DNA from: Rhizobium etli CFN 42
Lineage (GTDB): Bacteria > Pseudomonadota > Alphaproteobacteria > Rhizobiales > Rhizobiaceae
DNA: 64,000 nucleotides
NCBI RefSeq assembly: GCF_000092045.1
Contig: NC_007761.1
Coordinates: 1,739,001-1,803,000, forward strand
Direction of reading: 5' to 3'
The notes beneath the pieces are model-generated. The model ran no database searches, was not told where the DNA came from, and saw only the letters and a program-made list of their open reading frames with translations. A program made the translations under genes and the position numbers. Below are positions 38,452-48,699 of the stretch, in pieces. Numbering within the stretch: position 1 is the stretch's first letter; each line of letters begins with the position of its first letter.

Positions 38452-38928
38452 ATGAAACTCAATGAAATCAAGGACAACGAAGGCTCGACCCACAGCCGCA
38501 AGCGCCTCGGCCGCGGTATCGGTTCGGGTTCCGGCAAGACGGCTGGTCGCGGTGTCAAGGGTCAGAAGTCCCGTTCCGGCGTCGCCATCAACGGCTTCGA
38601 AGGCGGCCAGATGCCGATCTATCGCCGCCTGCCGAAGCGCGGCTTCAACAACATTTTCGCTTCCGACTTTGTTGTTGTGTCGCTTGCTCGCATTCAGGCG
38701 GCGATCGACGCCGGCAAGCTCGATGCCAAGGCGACTGTCGACGCAGCTGCCCTGAAGGCCGCCGGCGTTATCCGCCGCGCCAAGGACGGCGTTCGCGTTC
38801 TCGCCGACGGCGACCTCAAGGCCAAGATCACCATCGTCGTCGCAGGCGCTTCCAAGCCCGCTGTCGAGAAGATCGAAAAAGCCGGCGGGACAGTGACGCT
38901 GCTTTCGGCTCCGGCTGCAGCAGAATAA
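38452..38928 (+). CDS. rplO: 50S ribosomal protein L15
   Basis: Late-assembly 50S protein. 158 residues. ATG 38452 follows GGAGGAAACG; upstream in-frame sequence overlaps rpmD. The glycine/lysine-rich N-terminal arm ([23 protein letters not shown]) and [18 protein letters not shown] are diagnostic. A terminator-like hairpin separates it from secY. Confidence 0.98.
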   Translation: MKLNEIKDNEGSTHSRKRLGRGIGSGSGKTAGRGVKGQKSRSGVAINGFEGGQMPIYRRLPKRGFNNIFASDFVVVSLARIQAAIDAGKLDAKATVDAAALKAAGVIRRAKDGVRVLADGDLKAKITIVVAGASKPAVEKIEKAGGTVTLLSAPAAAE

Positions 38929-38941
38929 TATCTGATGATAT

Positions 38942-38974
38942 ATCGCCCGGGGTGCTTCACACCGGGCGATTTTG
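38942..38974 (+). terminator. Terminator-like hairpin between rplO and secY
   Basis: ATCGCCCGG (38942-38950) pairs with CCGGGCGAT (38962-38970), followed by TTTTG. The inner bases extend the stem further around one mismatch. Confidence 0.65.
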
Positions 38975-39161
38975 CTCCCATATGTGGGCCTCACAAAATG
39001 TTGGCTGGCGCGCTCGCGTCATGCCGGTAAGACTGGAAAACAAGGGTGAGGCATGGGGTTGCGCTGCAATCCGTCCCAAACCCGGTTTTGAATTATTTTC
39101 ATACTGATTCCGGGGCCGGTATTTCTCCAGAGACGCCGGGATTGGTAGGGCGGAGAATCGC

Positions 39162-40502
39162 ATGGCTTCTGCAGCGGAACAATTGGCATCCAACCTCAAT
39201 TTTTCGACCTTTGCCAAAGCCGAGGATTTGAAGAAGCGCCTGTGGTTCACACTGGCAGCTCTCCTCGTCTACAGGCTCGGCACCCATATCCCGCTTCCGG
39301 GGCTCAATCCCGAAGCCTATGCCCAGGCGTTCCGCGGCCAGGCAGGCGGTATTCTCGGCCTTTTCAACATGTTCTCGGGTGGCGCCGTTCAGCGCATGGC
39401 GATCTTTGCGCTCGGCATCATGCCCTATATCTCCGCTTCGATCATCGTGCAGCTGATGACTTCGGTCGTGCCGACGCTTGAAAACCTGAAGAAGGAAGGC
39501 GAGCAGGGTCGCAAGATCATCAACCAGTACACCCGCTACGGCACCGTCGTTCTGGGTGCGCTCCAAGCTTACGGCATTGCCGCCGGCCTTGAGAGCGGCC
39601 AGGGCCTTGTCGTCGATCCGGGCTGGTTTTTCCGTATTTCCACCGTTCTGACGCTGCTCGGCGGCACGATGTTCCTGATGTGGCTCGGGGAGCAGATCAC
39701 CTCGCGCGGTATCGGCAACGGTATTTCGCTGATCATCTTCGCCGGTATCGCGGCCGGCCTTCCGAGCGCTCTTGCCGGCACGCTTGAGCTTGGCCGCACC
39801 GGCGCGCTGTCGACCGGCCTCATCCTGCTCGTCATCATTGTCGCGATCGCCGTCATCGGTGTCATTGTCTTCGTCGAGCGCGCCCAGCGCCGGCTGCTGA
39901 TCCAGTATCCGAAGCGCCAGGTGGGCAACCGCATGTTCCAGGGCGATACGTCGCACCTGCCGCTGAAACTGAACACCTCGGGCGTGATCCCGGCGATTTT
40001 TGCCTCTTCGCTGCTGCTGCTGCCGGCGACAGTCGCGGGTTTTGCCAACACCACGGCGATGCCTGCCTGGGCGACGTCGATCGTCGCCGCCCTCGGCCAT
40101 GGCCAGCCGCTCTACATGGTGCTCTATGCGGCGCTGATCGCCTTCTTCGCCTTCTTCTACACGGCCATCGTCTTCAATCCGAAGGACACGGCCGACAATT
40201 TGAAGAAGCACGGCGGCTTCATTCCCGGCATTCGTCCGGGTGAGCGCACCGCCGAATATATCGACTACGTGCTGACCCGCATCACGCTGATCGGCGCGAT
40301 CTATCTCGTCTTCGTCTGCATCCTTCCGGAGATTCTGGTGTCGCAAACCGGCATTCCATTATCCCTTGGTGGGACTTCGCTTTTGATCGTGGTTAGCGTA
40401 ACTCTTGATACGGTTGCACAGATCCAGGGTCACCTGATCGCGCAGCAATACGAAGGCCTGATCAAAAAATCGAAGTTGCGTGGAGGAAAGAGGGGGCGAT
40501 GA
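39162..40502 (+). CDS. secY: Preprotein translocase subunit SecY
   Basis: Channel-forming subunit of the Sec translocon, with ten predicted transmembrane helices. 446 residues. Conserved parts include [16 protein letters not shown] [17 protein letters not shown], the plug region [29 protein letters not shown], and the cytoplasmic loops [15 protein letters not shown] and [24 protein letters not shown]. It starts at ATG 39162 after GGGCGGAGAATCGC. The stop overlaps the adk start (ATGA). Confidence 0.98.
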   Translation: MASAAEQLASNLNFSTFAKAEDLKKRLWFTLAALLVYRLGTHIPLPGLNPEAYAQAFRGQAGGILGLFNMFSGGAVQRMAIFALGIMPYISASIIVQLMTSVVPTLENLKKEGEQGRKIINQYTRYGTVVLGALQAYGIAAGLESGQGLVVDPGWFFRISTVLTLLGGTMFLMWLGEQITSRGIGNGISLIIFAGIAAGLPSALAGTLELGRTGALSTGLILLVIIVAIAVIGVIVFVERAQRRLLIQYPKRQVGNRMFQGDTSHLPLKLNTSGVIPAIFASSLLLLPATVAGFANTTAMPAWATSIVAALGHGQPLYMVLYAALIAFFAFFYTAIVFNPKDTADNLKKHGGFIPGIRPGERTAEYIDYVLTRITLIGAIYLVFVCILPEILVSQTGIPLSLGGTSLLIVVSVTLDTVAQIQGHLIAQQYEGLIKKSKLRGGKRGR

Positions 40503-41149
40503 GACTTATCCTTTTGGGGCCGCCGGGCGCGGGTAAGGGAACCCAGGCCCAGCGGATCGTGGAAAAGCACGGCATTCCGCAGCTTTCCACGGGAGATATG
40601 CTGCGTGCGGCGGTCAACGCCGGCACGGAGGTCGGCAAGCGCGCCAAGGCGGTCATGGATGCCGGCAAGCTGGTCTCGGACGAGATCGTCATTGCCATCG
40701 TTTCGGAGCGAATCGACCAGCCCGATTGCGCCAACGGCTTCATTCTCGACGGCTTCCCCCGGACGCTGGTCCAGGCGGACGCCACCGAGGCGATGCTGAA
40801 AGCCAAGGGACTCGACCTTTCGGTGGTTATCGAGTTTCGCGTCGACGACGAGGAACTCGTCCGCCGCGTGGATGGCCGTTACACCTGTGCTCAGTGCGGC
40901 ACTGTCTATCACGACACGGACAAGGTTCCGGTCGAGGAAGGCGTATGCGACAAGTGCGGTTCGACTCACTTCAAGCGTCGTCCTGACGACAACGCCGAGA
41001 CGATGATCAAGCGTCTCGAGGTCTACTATAAGGAGACCTCGCCGCTGATCGGTTACTACCATGCCAAGGGTAAGCTCAGGCCCGTCGACGGCATGGCTGA
41101 AATCGATCAGGTGACTGCCGAGGTCGAAGCCATTCTTTCCAAGCTGTAA
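40499..41149 (+). CDS. adk: Adenylate kinase with zinc-finger type LID
   Basis: Interconverts ATP, AMP and ADP in the cytoplasm. 216 residues. The P-loop [10 protein letters not shown] is at about 8-17; [10 protein letters not shown] and DGFPRT follow. The LID is the long form with four cysteines (C130, C133, C150, C153: YTCAQCG and GVCDKCG), expected to bind structural zinc. E. coli Adk uses a hydrogen-bond network instead. Translationally coupled to secY by a four-base overlap. Confidence 0.97.
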   Translation: MRLILLGPPGAGKGTQAQRIVEKHGIPQLSTGDMLRAAVNAGTEVGKRAKAVMDAGKLVSDEIVIAIVSERIDQPDCANGFILDGFPRTLVQADATEAMLKAKGLDLSVVIEFRVDDEELVRRVDGRYTCAQCGTVYHDTDKVPVEEGVCDKCGSTHFKRRPDDNAETMIKRLEVYYKETSPLIGYYHAKGKLRPVDGMAEIDQVTAEVEAILSKL

Positions 41150-41371
41150 GGCTTGAAAATAAACTTGGCGGAAACGGTTGCTTTTCAGCAGTGATTCCGC
41201 TAAACACCGCGCCAACTCGCGACATTCCCTGCGATCGGCGCGGATTTCCCTGGGAAGTCCGGGTGCGGTCGTTTTGACATGTTACGGACACTAAATCTGA
41301 ACGGGCGGTCCTGAGGGCCGCATAACGAAGCCCACTTGCCGGATGGCAACTGGAATGCAAGGAGAACAGGC
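41150..41371 (+). promoter_or_regulatory. Gap between adk and rpsM (alpha operon leader)
   Basis: 222 bases without a gene. GCGGTCC-TGA-GGGCCGC forms a compact seven-pair hairpin near 41306-41322. TTGACA occurs near 41275, but no good -10 lies at 16-18 bases. In E. coli the alpha operon leader is the S4 target; rpsD is not in this cluster here. Confidence 0.35.
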
Positions 41372-41740
41372 GTGGCACGTATCGCTGGCGTCAACATCCC
41401 GACTGCGAAGCGCGTAGTCATCGCGCTGACCTACATTCACGGGATCGGTCCGAAATTCGCACAGGAAATCGTCGAGAAGGTCGGTATCCCGGCTGAGCGT
41501 CGTGTGCATCAGCTGACGGACGCTGAAGTCCTTCAGATCCGCGAAACCATCGACCGTGACTATCAGGTCGAGGGTGATCTTCGTCGCGAAACCGCGATGA
41601 ACATCAAGCGTCTGATGGATCTCGGCTGCTACCGCGGCCTGCGTCATCGTCGCGGCCTTCCGGTCCGCGGTCAGCGCACGCACACCAATGCCCGCACCCG
41701 CAAGGGCCCGGCAAAGGCGATCGCTGGCAAGAAGAAGTAA
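41372..41740 (+). CDS. rpsM: 30S ribosomal protein S13
   Basis: Head protein forming intersubunit bridges with L5. 122 residues starting at GTG 41372 after AAGGAGAACAGGC; the protein begins [21 protein letters not shown], and earlier in-frame sequence has no family match. The C-terminal [25 protein letters not shown] is characteristic. Confidence 0.98.
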   Translation: MARIAGVNIPTAKRVVIALTYIHGIGPKFAQEIVEKVGIPAERRVHQLTDAEVLQIRETIDRDYQVEGDLRRETAMNIKRLMDLGCYRGLRHRRGLPVRGQRTHTNARTRKGPAKAIAGKKK

Positions 41741-41761
41741 TTTCCGGGAAACCGGGGTGGG

Positions 41762-41790
41762 GAGGCTGGCGGTCCGCGCCGGCCTCTTTT
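41762..41790 (+). terminator. Terminator-like hairpin between rpsM and rpsK
   Basis: Ten-pair stem GAGGCTGGCG (41762-41771)/CGCCGGCCTC (41777-41786) with one G:T pair and a five-base loop, then TTTT. Confidence 0.65.
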
Positions 41791-41873
41791 GAGTTTGGAA
41801 CGGGGCCATATAGGCGCCGTTCCGGTGTAGCCGCTGGTATTACGGCGGTGAAGAGATCAACGAAAGGAATAGC

Positions 41874-42263
41874 ATGGCCAAGGAAGCCGTCCGCGTTCGC
41901 CGTCGCGAGCGCAAGAATATCTCGTCGGGTGTCGCTCACGTCAACTCGACCTTCAACAACACGATGATCACCATCACAGACGCGCAGGGCAATGCGATCG
42001 CCTGGTCTTCGGCTGGCGCCAAGGGCTTCAAGGGCTCGCGCAAGTCGACCCCGTTTGCTGCCCAGATCGCTGCCGAAGACTGCGCCAAGAAGGCCCAGGA
42101 ACACGGCATGAAGTCGCTGGAAGTCGAAGTCTGCGGTCCGGGTTCGGGTCGTGAATCGGCTCTGCGTGCGCTCCAGGCTGCGGGTTTCATGATTACGTCC
42201 ATCCGCGACGTGACCCCGATCCCGCACAATGGCTGCCGTCCGCGCAAGAAGCGCCGCGTCTGA
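41874..42263 (+). CDS. rpsK: 30S ribosomal protein S11
   Basis: Platform protein lining the mRNA exit path. 129 residues with [46 protein letters not shown] and the C-terminal [23 protein letters not shown]. rpsD, usual next neighbour in enterics, is absent; rpoA follows directly, as in other alphaproteobacteria. Confidence 0.98.
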   Translation: MAKEAVRVRRRERKNISSGVAHVNSTFNNTMITITDAQGNAIAWSSAGAKGFKGSRKSTPFAAQIAAEDCAKKAQEHGMKSLEVEVCGPGSGRESALRALQAAGFMITSIRDVTPIPHNGCRPRKKRRV

Positions 42264-42276
42264 TCATCGCTCTCGT

Positions 42277-42310
42277 CACCGGTGAGCGCTTCTGTGCTCC
42301 CGGTGGTTTT
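42277..42310 (+). terminator. Terminator-like hairpin between rpsK and rpoA
   Basis: CACCGG-(T)-GAGC (42277-42287) pairs with GCTC-CCGGTG (42296-42305) around GCTTCTGT, followed by GTTTT. Confidence 0.5.
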
Positions 42311-42360
42311 CAAGCTCGGTTGTCACGATTGGATGGTGGCAACGAACGGAAGGCAAACTC

Positions 42361-43371
42361 ATGATTCAGAAGAACTGGCAGGAACTGATCAAGCCGAACA
42401 AGGTGGAGTTCTCCTCGAGCTCGCGCACCAGGGCGACGCTTGTCGCCGAACCGCTGGAGCGCGGCTTCGGTCTCACCCTCGGCAACGCGCTGCGCCGCGT
42501 TCTGCTCTCCTCGCTGCGCGGTGCTGCCGTCACGGCGGTGCAGATCGACGGCGTGCTGCATGAATTCTCCTCGATTCCCGGCGTCCGCGAAGACGTCACG
42601 GATATCGTGCTCAACATCAAGGAAATCGCCATCAAGATGGATGGCGACGACGCAAAGCGCATGGTCGTGCGCAAGCAGGGCCCGGGCGTTGTCACGGCTG
42701 GCGACATTCAGACGGTCGGCGATATCGAAATCCTCAACCCCGAGCATGTGATCTGCACGCTCGACGAGGGTGCCGAAATCCGCATGGAATTCACCGTCAA
42801 CAACGGCAAGGGCTATGTTCCGGCCGAACGCAATCGTGCGGAAGATGCTCCGATCGGCCTTATCCCGGTCGACAGCCTCTATTCGCCGGTCAAGAAGGTG
42901 TCCTACAAGGTTGAAAATACCCGCGAAGGACAGGTTCTCGACTACGACAAGCTGAATATGACCATCGAAACCGATGGCTCAATCACCGGCGAGGACGCCG
43001 TCGCTTTCGCGGCGCGCATCCTCCAGGATCAGCTTGGCGTCTTCGTCAACTTCGACGAGCCGCAGAAGGAAACCGAAGAGGAAGCAGTCACCGAACTCGC
43101 TTTCAACCCGGCTCTCCTCAAGAAGGTGGACGAACTCGAACTGTCGGTCCGTTCGGCAAACTGCCTGAAGAACGACAACATCGTCTACATCGGCGACCTC
43201 ATTCAGAAGACCGAAGCAGAAATGCTCCGCACGCCGAATTTTGGTCGCAAGTCGCTGAACGAAATCAAGGAAGTTCTCGCTTCCATGGGCCTGCACCTCG
43301 GCATGGAAGTGCCGGCATGGCCGCCCGAGAACATCGAAGATCTCGCCAAGCGTTACGAAGACCAATATTGA
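42361..43371 (+). CDS. rpoA: RNA polymerase alpha subunit
   Basis: The dimer of alpha scaffolds polymerase assembly; its C-terminal domain contacts UP elements and activators. 336 residues. The N-terminal domain has [27 protein letters not shown] sequence (about 32-54). A linker lies near 235-250. The C-terminal domain has [45 protein letters not shown]. rplQ follows after 122 bases. Confidence 0.98.
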   Translation: MIQKNWQELIKPNKVEFSSSSRTRATLVAEPLERGFGLTLGNALRRVLLSSLRGAAVTAVQIDGVLHEFSSIPGVREDVTDIVLNIKEIAIKMDGDDAKRMVVRKQGPGVVTAGDIQTVGDIEILNPEHVICTLDEGAEIRMEFTVNNGKGYVPAERNRAEDAPIGLIPVDSLYSPVKKVSYKVENTREGQVLDYDKLNMTIETDGSITGEDAVAFAARILQDQLGVFVNFDEPQKETEEEAVTELAFNPALLKKVDELELSVRSANCLKNDNIVYIGDLIQKTEAEMLRTPNFGRKSLNEIKEVLASMGLHLGMEVPAWPPENIEDLAKRYEDQY

Positions 43372-43378
43372 GAAAACA

Positions 43379-43404
43379 AAAGGCAGGCTCTTTCGACTGC
43401 CTTT
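43379..43404 (+). promoter_or_regulatory. Hairpin between rpoA and rplQ
   Basis: Perfect eight-pair stem AAAGGCAG/CTGCCTTT with a ten-base loop, followed by CCCC rather than T. A second small stem GCAGGC/GCCTGC lies near 43419-43435. Possible mRNA-processing or stability structure. Confidence 0.4.
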
Positions 43405-43493
43405 CCCCGTCAAACAGCAGGCCGATCGCCTGCATGTGCCAGGAAACGGCAGGCCCACCTAACGTAAGGGCACTGCATTAAAGGAGAATAGCA

Positions 43494-43916
43494 ATGCGCC
43501 ATGGTAAAGCCGGCCGCAAGCTGAACAGAACCGCAAGCCACCGCAAGGCGATGTTCGCCAACATGGCGGCTTCGCTGATTACCCACGAGCAGATCGTCAC
43601 GACCCTGCCGAAGGCCAAGGAAATCCGTCCGATCGTCGAAAAGCTCGTCACGCTCGGCAAGCGCGGCGACCTGCACGCTCGCCGTCAGGCGATCTCGCAG
43701 ATCCGCGATGCCGCCGTCGTCTCGAAGCTGTTCGACACGATCGCAACGCGTTACGCCACCCGCAACGGCGGCTACCTGCGCATCATGAAGGCCGGCTTCC
43801 GCCAGGGCGACAACGCCGCCATGGCCGTGATCGAGTTCGTCGACCGCGACACCTACGCCAAGGGCGCCGCCGACAAGGCCCGCGTCGCTGCCGAAGAGCA
43901 GGCCGTCGCCGCCTAA
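43494..43916 (+). CDS. rplQ: 50S ribosomal protein L17
   Basis: Tunnel-exit side protein. 140 residues. It starts [51 protein letters not shown], diagnostic of the family. AAAGGAGAATAGC precedes the ATG. Last gene of the ribosomal cluster. Confidence 0.98.
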   Translation: MRHGKAGRKLNRTASHRKAMFANMAASLITHEQIVTTLPKAKEIRPIVEKLVTLGKRGDLHARRQAISQIRDAAVVSKLFDTIATRYATRNGGYLRIMKAGFRQGDNAAMAVIEFVDRDTYAKGAADKARVAAEEQAVAA

Positions 43917-43936
43917 GTCTTCCGCTTCGGCGGATA

Positions 43937-43975
43937 GAAAACAGCCGGGCTGCAAAGCCCGGCTGTTTTCGTTTG
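43937..43975 (+). terminator. Terminator after rplQ
   Basis: Perfect 14-bp stem GAAAACAGCCGGGC/GCCCGGCTGTTTTC with loop TGCAAA, then GTTTG. The strongest terminator in the ribosomal cluster, closing it. Confidence 0.95.
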
Positions 43976-44065
43976 TGCATCGGTCAAAAACGGAAGTGGC
44001 GCAAGCTTCTTTGGCGACGGAGCCATTCGTAGTCCGTCCCGGAGCCCCAAACTGTGGAGATCAAT

Positions 44066-44470
44066 ATGGAAGGTGCTATGCGCGAAGCGCATTCTCGAGC
44101 GCAGTTCCTCCGTCTCGCGGCCGTGCTTGTGGTGATTGCGGCCGGCCTGGCGCTCAGGCGCTTCGGCTACACGGTTAATCTGCCTTTCGTCGTCGTCAAA
44201 TATGGCGGGTCGGCGCTGTGGGGGGCGATGGTCTATCTGCTGGCGGCGCTCGTTCTCGGAAAGTCACCGCGGTCAGTCATTGCGGTCATGGCACTGTTCA
44301 TGGCAGTCGCAGTCGAATTGTTTCGGTTTTATCATACACCCTGGTTGGACGCGTTTCGGCTGACGACTGCAGGCGCCTTGTTGCTTGGCCGGATATTTTC
44401 CGTCCGGAACATACTGGCCTATGCGATCGGCATCGCTGCGGCCTGTGCCTTTGATTCCGCGCGCCGTTGA
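44066..44470 (+). CDS. DUF2809-type integral membrane protein
   Basis: About 134 residues with four to five hydrophobic helices. The pattern GLALRRFG, YGGSALWGAMVYLLAALVLG, AVAVELFRFYHTPWLDAFRLTTAGALLLGRIFSVRNILAYAIG matches the DUF2809 family, whose function is unknown. ATG 44066 is preferred because GGAG lies about eight bases upstream; GTG 44054 and ATG 44078 are alternatives. It stands alone between the ribosomal cluster and the convergent msrQ. Confidence 0.8.
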   Translation: MEGAMREAHSRAQFLRLAAVLVVIAAGLALRRFGYTVNLPFVVVKYGGSALWGAMVYLLAALVLGKSPRSVIAVMALFMAVAVELFRFYHTPWLDAFRLTTAGALLLGRIFSVRNILAYAIGIAAACAFDSARR

Positions 44471-44488
44471 CCCTTGGCTGGCTACACT

Positions 44489-45145
44489 TCAGGAAACCGA
44501 CGCCACCGCACGATTGCGTTGCCGCCCCGGGCTTTTCTTCCGACTGCGCGCGATCGGCCGCCAGGAGCGGTAAAGGATGAGCGCGATGATCAACCCTACA
44601 TAAATAAACTGCTCGAAATCGAGGATCTTGGTCGAAAGCGCAAAATGCAGAGCCCCGCAGGCGGCAATGATGTAGACGAAGCGGTGCAGCCAGATCCAGC
44701 GATTGCCGAGGCGACGGATCGAGAAATTATTGGATGTCACCGCCAAGGGAATAAGCATCGCAAGGCCAGCCATGCCGAACATGATGAACGGGCGCTTCAG
44801 CACGTCGTTGACGACGGCCTGAATATCCATCGCCTGGTCGAGCATCATGTAAACGGTGAAATGCATCAGCGCGTAATGGAAGGTCAAAAGGCCGAGAGCG
44901 CGGCGGTAGCGCAGATAATTCCAGCCGAACAACTCGCGGGCAGGGGACACTGCAAGTGTTGCGATCAGGAAGCGGATTGTCCAGATGCCAAGGAAGAGCT
45001 CGAAGGTCTTGACCGGATCGGCGCCGAGCTGATCGGTCGCGCCGAGATAAAAGGTCCAGGCCGCCGGCGCGAGCCCAGCGATATAGAGCAGCCAGACGGA
45101 GGCAGGCTGCCAGCGCTTTGGAATGGCAAGCGACAGTTCGGCCAT
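44489..45145 (-). CDS. msrQ: Heme-binding membrane subunit of periplasmic methionine sulfoxide reductase
   Basis: MsrQ passes electrons from the quinone pool to MsrP. 218 residues with about six transmembrane helices and the ferric-reductase-like heme region. Family features: WTIRFLIATLAVSPARELFGW, YRRALGLLTFHYALMHFTVYM and NRWIWLHRFVYIIAACGALHF, with histidines on successive helices. ATG 45145 overlaps the msrP stop by one base (TGATG). Sequence further upstream in frame is the shadow of msrP. Confidence 0.93.
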   Translation of the reverse strand: MAELSLAIPKRWQPASVWLLYIAGLAPAAWTFYLGATDQLGADPVKTFELFLGIWTIRFLIATLAVSPARELFGWNYLRYRRALGLLTFHYALMHFTVYMMLDQAMDIQAVVNDVLKRPFIMFGMAGLAMLIPLAVTSNNFSIRRLGNRWIWLHRFVYIIAACGALHFALSTKILDFEQFIYVGLIIALILYRSWRPIARSRKKSPGRQRNRAVASVS

Positions 45146-46092
45146 CAGAAATTCGCCTTCAGGTCCATGCCGGCATAAAGGCTCGCCACCTCGTCGGCAT
45201 AGCCGTTGAAGGGCAGGGTGGGGCGGCGGCTCGCGCCGAAGAAACCGCTTCCGCCGATTCGTCGTTCGCTTGCCTGGCTCCAGCGCGGATGGTCGACGGC
45301 GGGGTTGACGTTGGCGTAGAAGCCGTATTCCTGCGGATTGGTCACTTGCCAGGTGTTCTTCGGCTGCTGGTCGGTGAGCGTGATCCTGACGATCGACTTG
45401 ATGCCCTTGAAGCCGTATTTCCACGGCACGACCAGGCGGATCGGCGCACCATTCTGGTTCGGCAGCGTTTCACCATAAAGCCCGACGGCAAGCAGCGTCA
45501 GCGGGTGCCGCGCCTCGTCCAGCCGCAGCCCCTCGACATAGGGCCAGTCGAGCGATTGAAAGAAGCCCTTCTGCCCCGGCATCTCCTCCGGTCGCACGAC
45601 GGTTTCGAAGGCGACATATTTGGCGCTGCCGAGCGGCTCCACCTTGTTGAGCAGCGCCGCCAGCGGAAACCCGTTCCACGGAATGACCATCGACCAGGCC
45701 TCGACGCAGCGCATCCGATAGGTGCGCTCCTCGATCGGGAATTCCTTGATCAGCGCCTCGACGTCGAAGGTGCCAGGCTTGTTGACCATGCCGTCGACCT
45801 TGACCGCCCAGGGCAGTGGCTTGAACTCGCCGGACAGAGCGGCGGGGTCGCCCTTGTCGAGACCGAATTCATAGAAATTATTGTAGGTCGTGACGTCCTT
45901 GATCGGTGTCGTCTTCTCATCGACCTTGTACTTGCTCTCGACGGCGGAAAAGGCGGCCGCGCTCGCCTTGCCGGCGCCATAGAGCGCCATGGCGCCAAGC
46001 GTCGCCGCGCCGAGGAATTCACGGCGGCGCAGATAGACCTGGCGCGGCGTGATCTCCGACGACGCGATCTTCGGGGGGCGATAGCTTGGCAT
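45145..46092 (-). CDS. msrP: Periplasmic protein-methionine-sulfoxide reductase, molybdopterin subunit
   Basis: Repairs oxidised methionine in envelope proteins. 315 residues from ATG 46092 ([18 protein letters not shown]). It carries a twin-arginine signal with [18 protein letters not shown] (about 22-39). The molybdenum-coordinating cysteine is in [17 protein letters not shown] (Cys about 129). Other family blocks are [23 protein letters not shown] and [21 protein letters not shown]. An upstream in-frame start at 46149 would put extra sequence before the Tat signal and is less likely. Coupled to msrQ. Confidence 0.94.
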   Translation of the reverse strand: MPSYRPPKIASSEITPRQVYLRRREFLGAATLGAMALYGAGKASAAAFSAVESKYKVDEKTTPIKDVTTYNNFYEFGLDKGDPAALSGEFKPLPWAVKVDGMVNKPGTFDVEALIKEFPIEERTYRMRCVEAWSMVIPWNGFPLAALLNKVEPLGSAKYVAFETVVRPEEMPGQKGFFQSLDWPYVEGLRLDEARHPLTLLAVGLYGETLPNQNGAPIRLVVPWKYGFKGIKSIVRITLTDQQPKNTWQVTNPQEYGFYANVNPAVDHPRWSQASERRIGGSGFFGASRRPTLPFNGYADEVASLYAGMDLKANF

Positions 46093-46431
46093 GTCGAAAA
46101 CCTCCAGGGCGGATATTCCGAATATAGTCTTTAAACGAACCGCCCGCATGTTCGGATCAATCTCTATGCCTTGAATATTGCTGACGGGAAGCCAATTTTT
46201 TGTGTTCGGCTGTGATGGATGAGGTTGTAACCAAAAGTCCCGCCAACCGTATATATTCGAATGGCCCTCAACGCGCTTCTCCCGGCAGCGTACCGGATTT
46301 GGCTTTGCCGGTAGTGACAGCCCCCATCGATTGGATTAGGACAATTCCAAAAAGCGGCGTTCGCCCGGCCTTGAGGCTTCATTGCCGCCCCGGCTTCGCC
46401 TGATGTTTCCGACATGTCGAGGAAGACACCG
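46093..46431. other. Divergent intergenic region msrP / ilvD
   Basis: 339 bases without a convincing gene, holding the promoters for both directions. Two related AT-rich palindromes are present: ATATTC-C-GAATAT (46113-46125), 21 bases before the msrP start, and ATTCGAAT (46255-46262) preceded by TATAT. Their role is unknown. Confidence 0.4.
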
Positions 46432-48270
46432 ATGCCAGCTTACCGTTCCAGAACCACGACCCACGGCCGCAACATGGCGGGCGCGCGCGGCCTTTGGCGC
46501 GCCACGGGCATGAAGGATTCGGATTTCGGCAAGCCGATCATCGCGGTGGTGAATTCCTTCACCCAATTCGTTCCCGGCCATGTGCATCTGAAGGATCTCG
46601 GCCAGCTGGTCGCTCGCGAAATCGAGGCGGCCGGCGGCGTTGCCAAGGAGTTCAACACGATCGCCGTCGACGACGGCATCGCCATGGGCCATGACGGCAT
46701 GCTCTATTCGCTGCCGTCGCGCGAGCTGATCGCCGACAGTGTCGAATACATGGTCAATGCCCATTGCGCCGACGCCATGGTCTGCATCTCCAACTGCGAC
46801 AAGATCACCCCCGGCATGCTGATGGCGTCGCTGCGCCTCAACATCCCCACGGTCTTCGTTTCCGGCGGTCCGATGGAAGCGGGCAAGGTCGTCCTGCACG
46901 GCAAGCAACACGCGCTCGACCTCGTGGATGCCATGGTCGCGGCTGCCGATGACAAGATCTCCGATGAAGACGTCAAGGTTATCGAGCGTTCAGCCTGTCC
47001 GACCTGCGGCTCGTGCTCCGGCATGTTCACGGCGAACTCGATGAATTGCCTGACCGAGGCGCTCGGCCTGTCGCTGCCCGGCAACGGCTCGACGCTTGCC
47101 ACCCATGCCGATCGTAAGCGCCTCTTCGTCGAGGCCGGCCACCTGATCGTCGATCTCGCCCGCCGCTATTACGAGCAGGACGACGTCAAGGCGCTGCCGC
47201 GCACCATCGCCTCCAAGCAAGCTTTCGAGAATGCCATGGCGCTCGATATCGCCATGGGCGGTTCGACCAACACGGTCCTGCACATCCTTGCAGCCGCCCA
47301 TGAAGGCGAGGTCGATTTCACCATGGCCGATATTGACGCACTGTCGCGCCGGGTGCCGTGCCTGTCGAAGGTCGCGCCCGCCAAGAGCGATGTGCATATG
47401 GAAGATGTCCACCGCGCTGGTGGCATCATGTCGATCCTCGGGGAGCTCGATAAGGGTGGCCTCCTGAACCGCGATTGCCCGACCGTCCATGCCGAGACGC
47501 TCGGCGATGCGATCGATCGCTGGGATATCACCCGCACCACCAGCGACACCGTCCGCGACTTCTATCGCGCCGCTCCCGGCGGCATCCCGACCCAGGTTGC
47601 TTTCAGCCAGGAGGCCCGTTGGGACGAGCTCGACACCGATCGCCAGAACGGCGTCATCCGCTCGGTCGAGCATCCCTTCTCCAAGGATGGCGGTCTTGCC
47701 GTGCTGAAGGGTAATCTCGCGGTCGACGGCTGCATCGTCAAGACGGCCGGCGTCGATGAATCGATCCTGAAATTCTCCGGCCCGGCCCGGGTCTTCGAAA
47801 GTCAGGATGCGTCGGTCAAGGCGATCCTCGCCAACGAGATCAAGGCCGGCGACGTCGTCGTCATCCGCTATGAAGGCCCGAAGGGCGGTCCCGGCATGCA
47901 GGAAATGCTCTATCCGACGAGCTACCTGAAGTCCAAAGGCCTCGGCAAGGCCTGCGCACTGATCACCGACGGCCGCTTCTCCGGTGGCACCTCCGGTCTG
48001 TCGATCGGCCATGTCTCGCCAGAAGCGGCAAACGGCGGCACGATCGGCCTGGTGCGCGAAGGCGACATAATCGATATCGATATCCCGAACCGCACGATCA
48101 GCCTGCGTGTCGGCGAAGCAGAGCTCGCCGCCCGCCGCGCCGAGCAGGACGCTAGGGGCTGGCGGCCGACCGAGGTTCGCAAGCGCAACGTGACCACAGC
48201 GCTGAAGGCCTATGCGGCTTTCGCAACCAGCGCCGACCGCGGCGCCGTGCGGGATCTCGACGCCCGCTGA
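46432..48270 (+). CDS. ilvD: Dihydroxy-acid dehydratase
   Basis: Iron-sulfur enzyme of valine, leucine and isoleucine synthesis; dehydrates 2,3-dihydroxy acids to 2-oxo acids. 612 residues from ATG 46432 ([20 protein letters not shown]), the usual start, with GAGGAAGACACC upstream; an in-frame ATG at 46414 would add six residues. Cluster-binding candidates are C122 ([11 protein letters not shown]) and C195 ([15 protein letters not shown]), the numbering used in E. coli IlvD. A tRNA-like remnant follows the stop codon directly. Confidence 0.97.
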   Translation: MPAYRSRTTTHGRNMAGARGLWRATGMKDSDFGKPIIAVVNSFTQFVPGHVHLKDLGQLVAREIEAAGGVAKEFNTIAVDDGIAMGHDGMLYSLPSRELIADSVEYMVNAHCADAMVCISNCDKITPGMLMASLRLNIPTVFVSGGPMEAGKVVLHGKQHALDLVDAMVAAADDKISDEDVKVIERSACPTCGSCSGMFTANSMNCLTEALGLSLPGNGSTLATHADRKRLFVEAGHLIVDLARRYYEQDDVKALPRTIASKQAFENAMALDIAMGGSTNTVLHILAAAHEGEVDFTMADIDALSRRVPCLSKVAPAKSDVHMEDVHRAGGIMSILGELDKGGLLNRDCPTVHAETLGDAIDRWDITRTTSDTVRDFYRAAPGGIPTQVAFSQEARWDELDTDRQNGVIRSVEHPFSKDGGLAVLKGNLAVDGCIVKTAGVDESILKFSGPARVFESQDASVKAILANEIKAGDVVVIRYEGPKGGPGMQEMLYPTSYLKSKGLGKACALITDGRFSGGTSGLSIGHVSPEAANGGTIGLVREGDIIDIDIPNRTISLRVGEAELAARRAEQDARGWRPTEVRKRNVTTALKAYAAFATSADRGAVRDLDAR

Positions 48271-48314
<44 letters not shown>

Positions 48315-48317
48315 GCC

Positions 48318-48354
48318 AACCGGCCGCCGTCAAAGCGGCCGGTTGATGTTTTTG
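48318..48354. terminator. Second hairpin between ilvD and the convergent LprI-like gene
   Basis: Perfect ten-pair stem AACCGGCCGC/GCGGCCGGTT with loop CGTCAAA, then GATGTTTTT. It overlaps the stop codon of the minus-strand gene, so it may end transcription from ilvD, and weakly in the other direction. Confidence 0.7.
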
Positions 48355-48683
48355 TAGGTCTCGCCGAGCTGCTTCATCCGCTCGTCATAGGCAGCCTTGA
48401 TACAGGCCGCGTCGGCCCCGCATTCCTGTCGCTTCTTCAGCCAGGCGGTCTGCTCGTCCTGCAATGTTCCGCGCGAGCCCATGGCCAGCAGCCCGGAGAG
48501 CAGCTCGAAGGTCGTCACCATCTTGACGTCGGCGTCGTTGAGGGCGCGGTTGTCGCAGATCGCCTTTTCGTCCGGCTTCAATTCCTTCGCATCACAATCG
48601 AAGCTCGCCGACCATGCCGGATCCGATGGGAAAATCAGGATCGCCAAACCAAGCGCGGCCGACATTCGCCATGTCATCATCAT
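48330..48683 (-). CDS. LprI/DUF1311-like small secreted protein
   Basis: 117 residues with an N-terminal signal peptide (about 1-26, ending near AWSA). The mature part has SFDCDAKELKPDEKAICDNRALNDADVKM and QTAWLKKRQECGADAACIKAAYDERMKQL. This arrangement of four cysteines and the WLKKRxxC...C...YxxR pattern matches the DUF1311/LprI family (lysozyme-inhibitor-like periplasmic proteins). Inhibitory activity is not proven for this member. Starts at 48683, 48680 or 48677 are all possible. It lies 16 bases after a DUF1232 gene on the same strand. Confidence 0.78.
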   Translation of the reverse strand: MMMTWRMSAALGLAILIFPSDPAWSASFDCDAKELKPDEKAICDNRALNDADVKMVTTFELLSGLLAMGSRGTLQDEQTAWLKKRQECGADAACIKAAYDERMKQLGETYKNINRPL

Positions 48684-48699
48684 CTTCCTTTGTTGCCGA

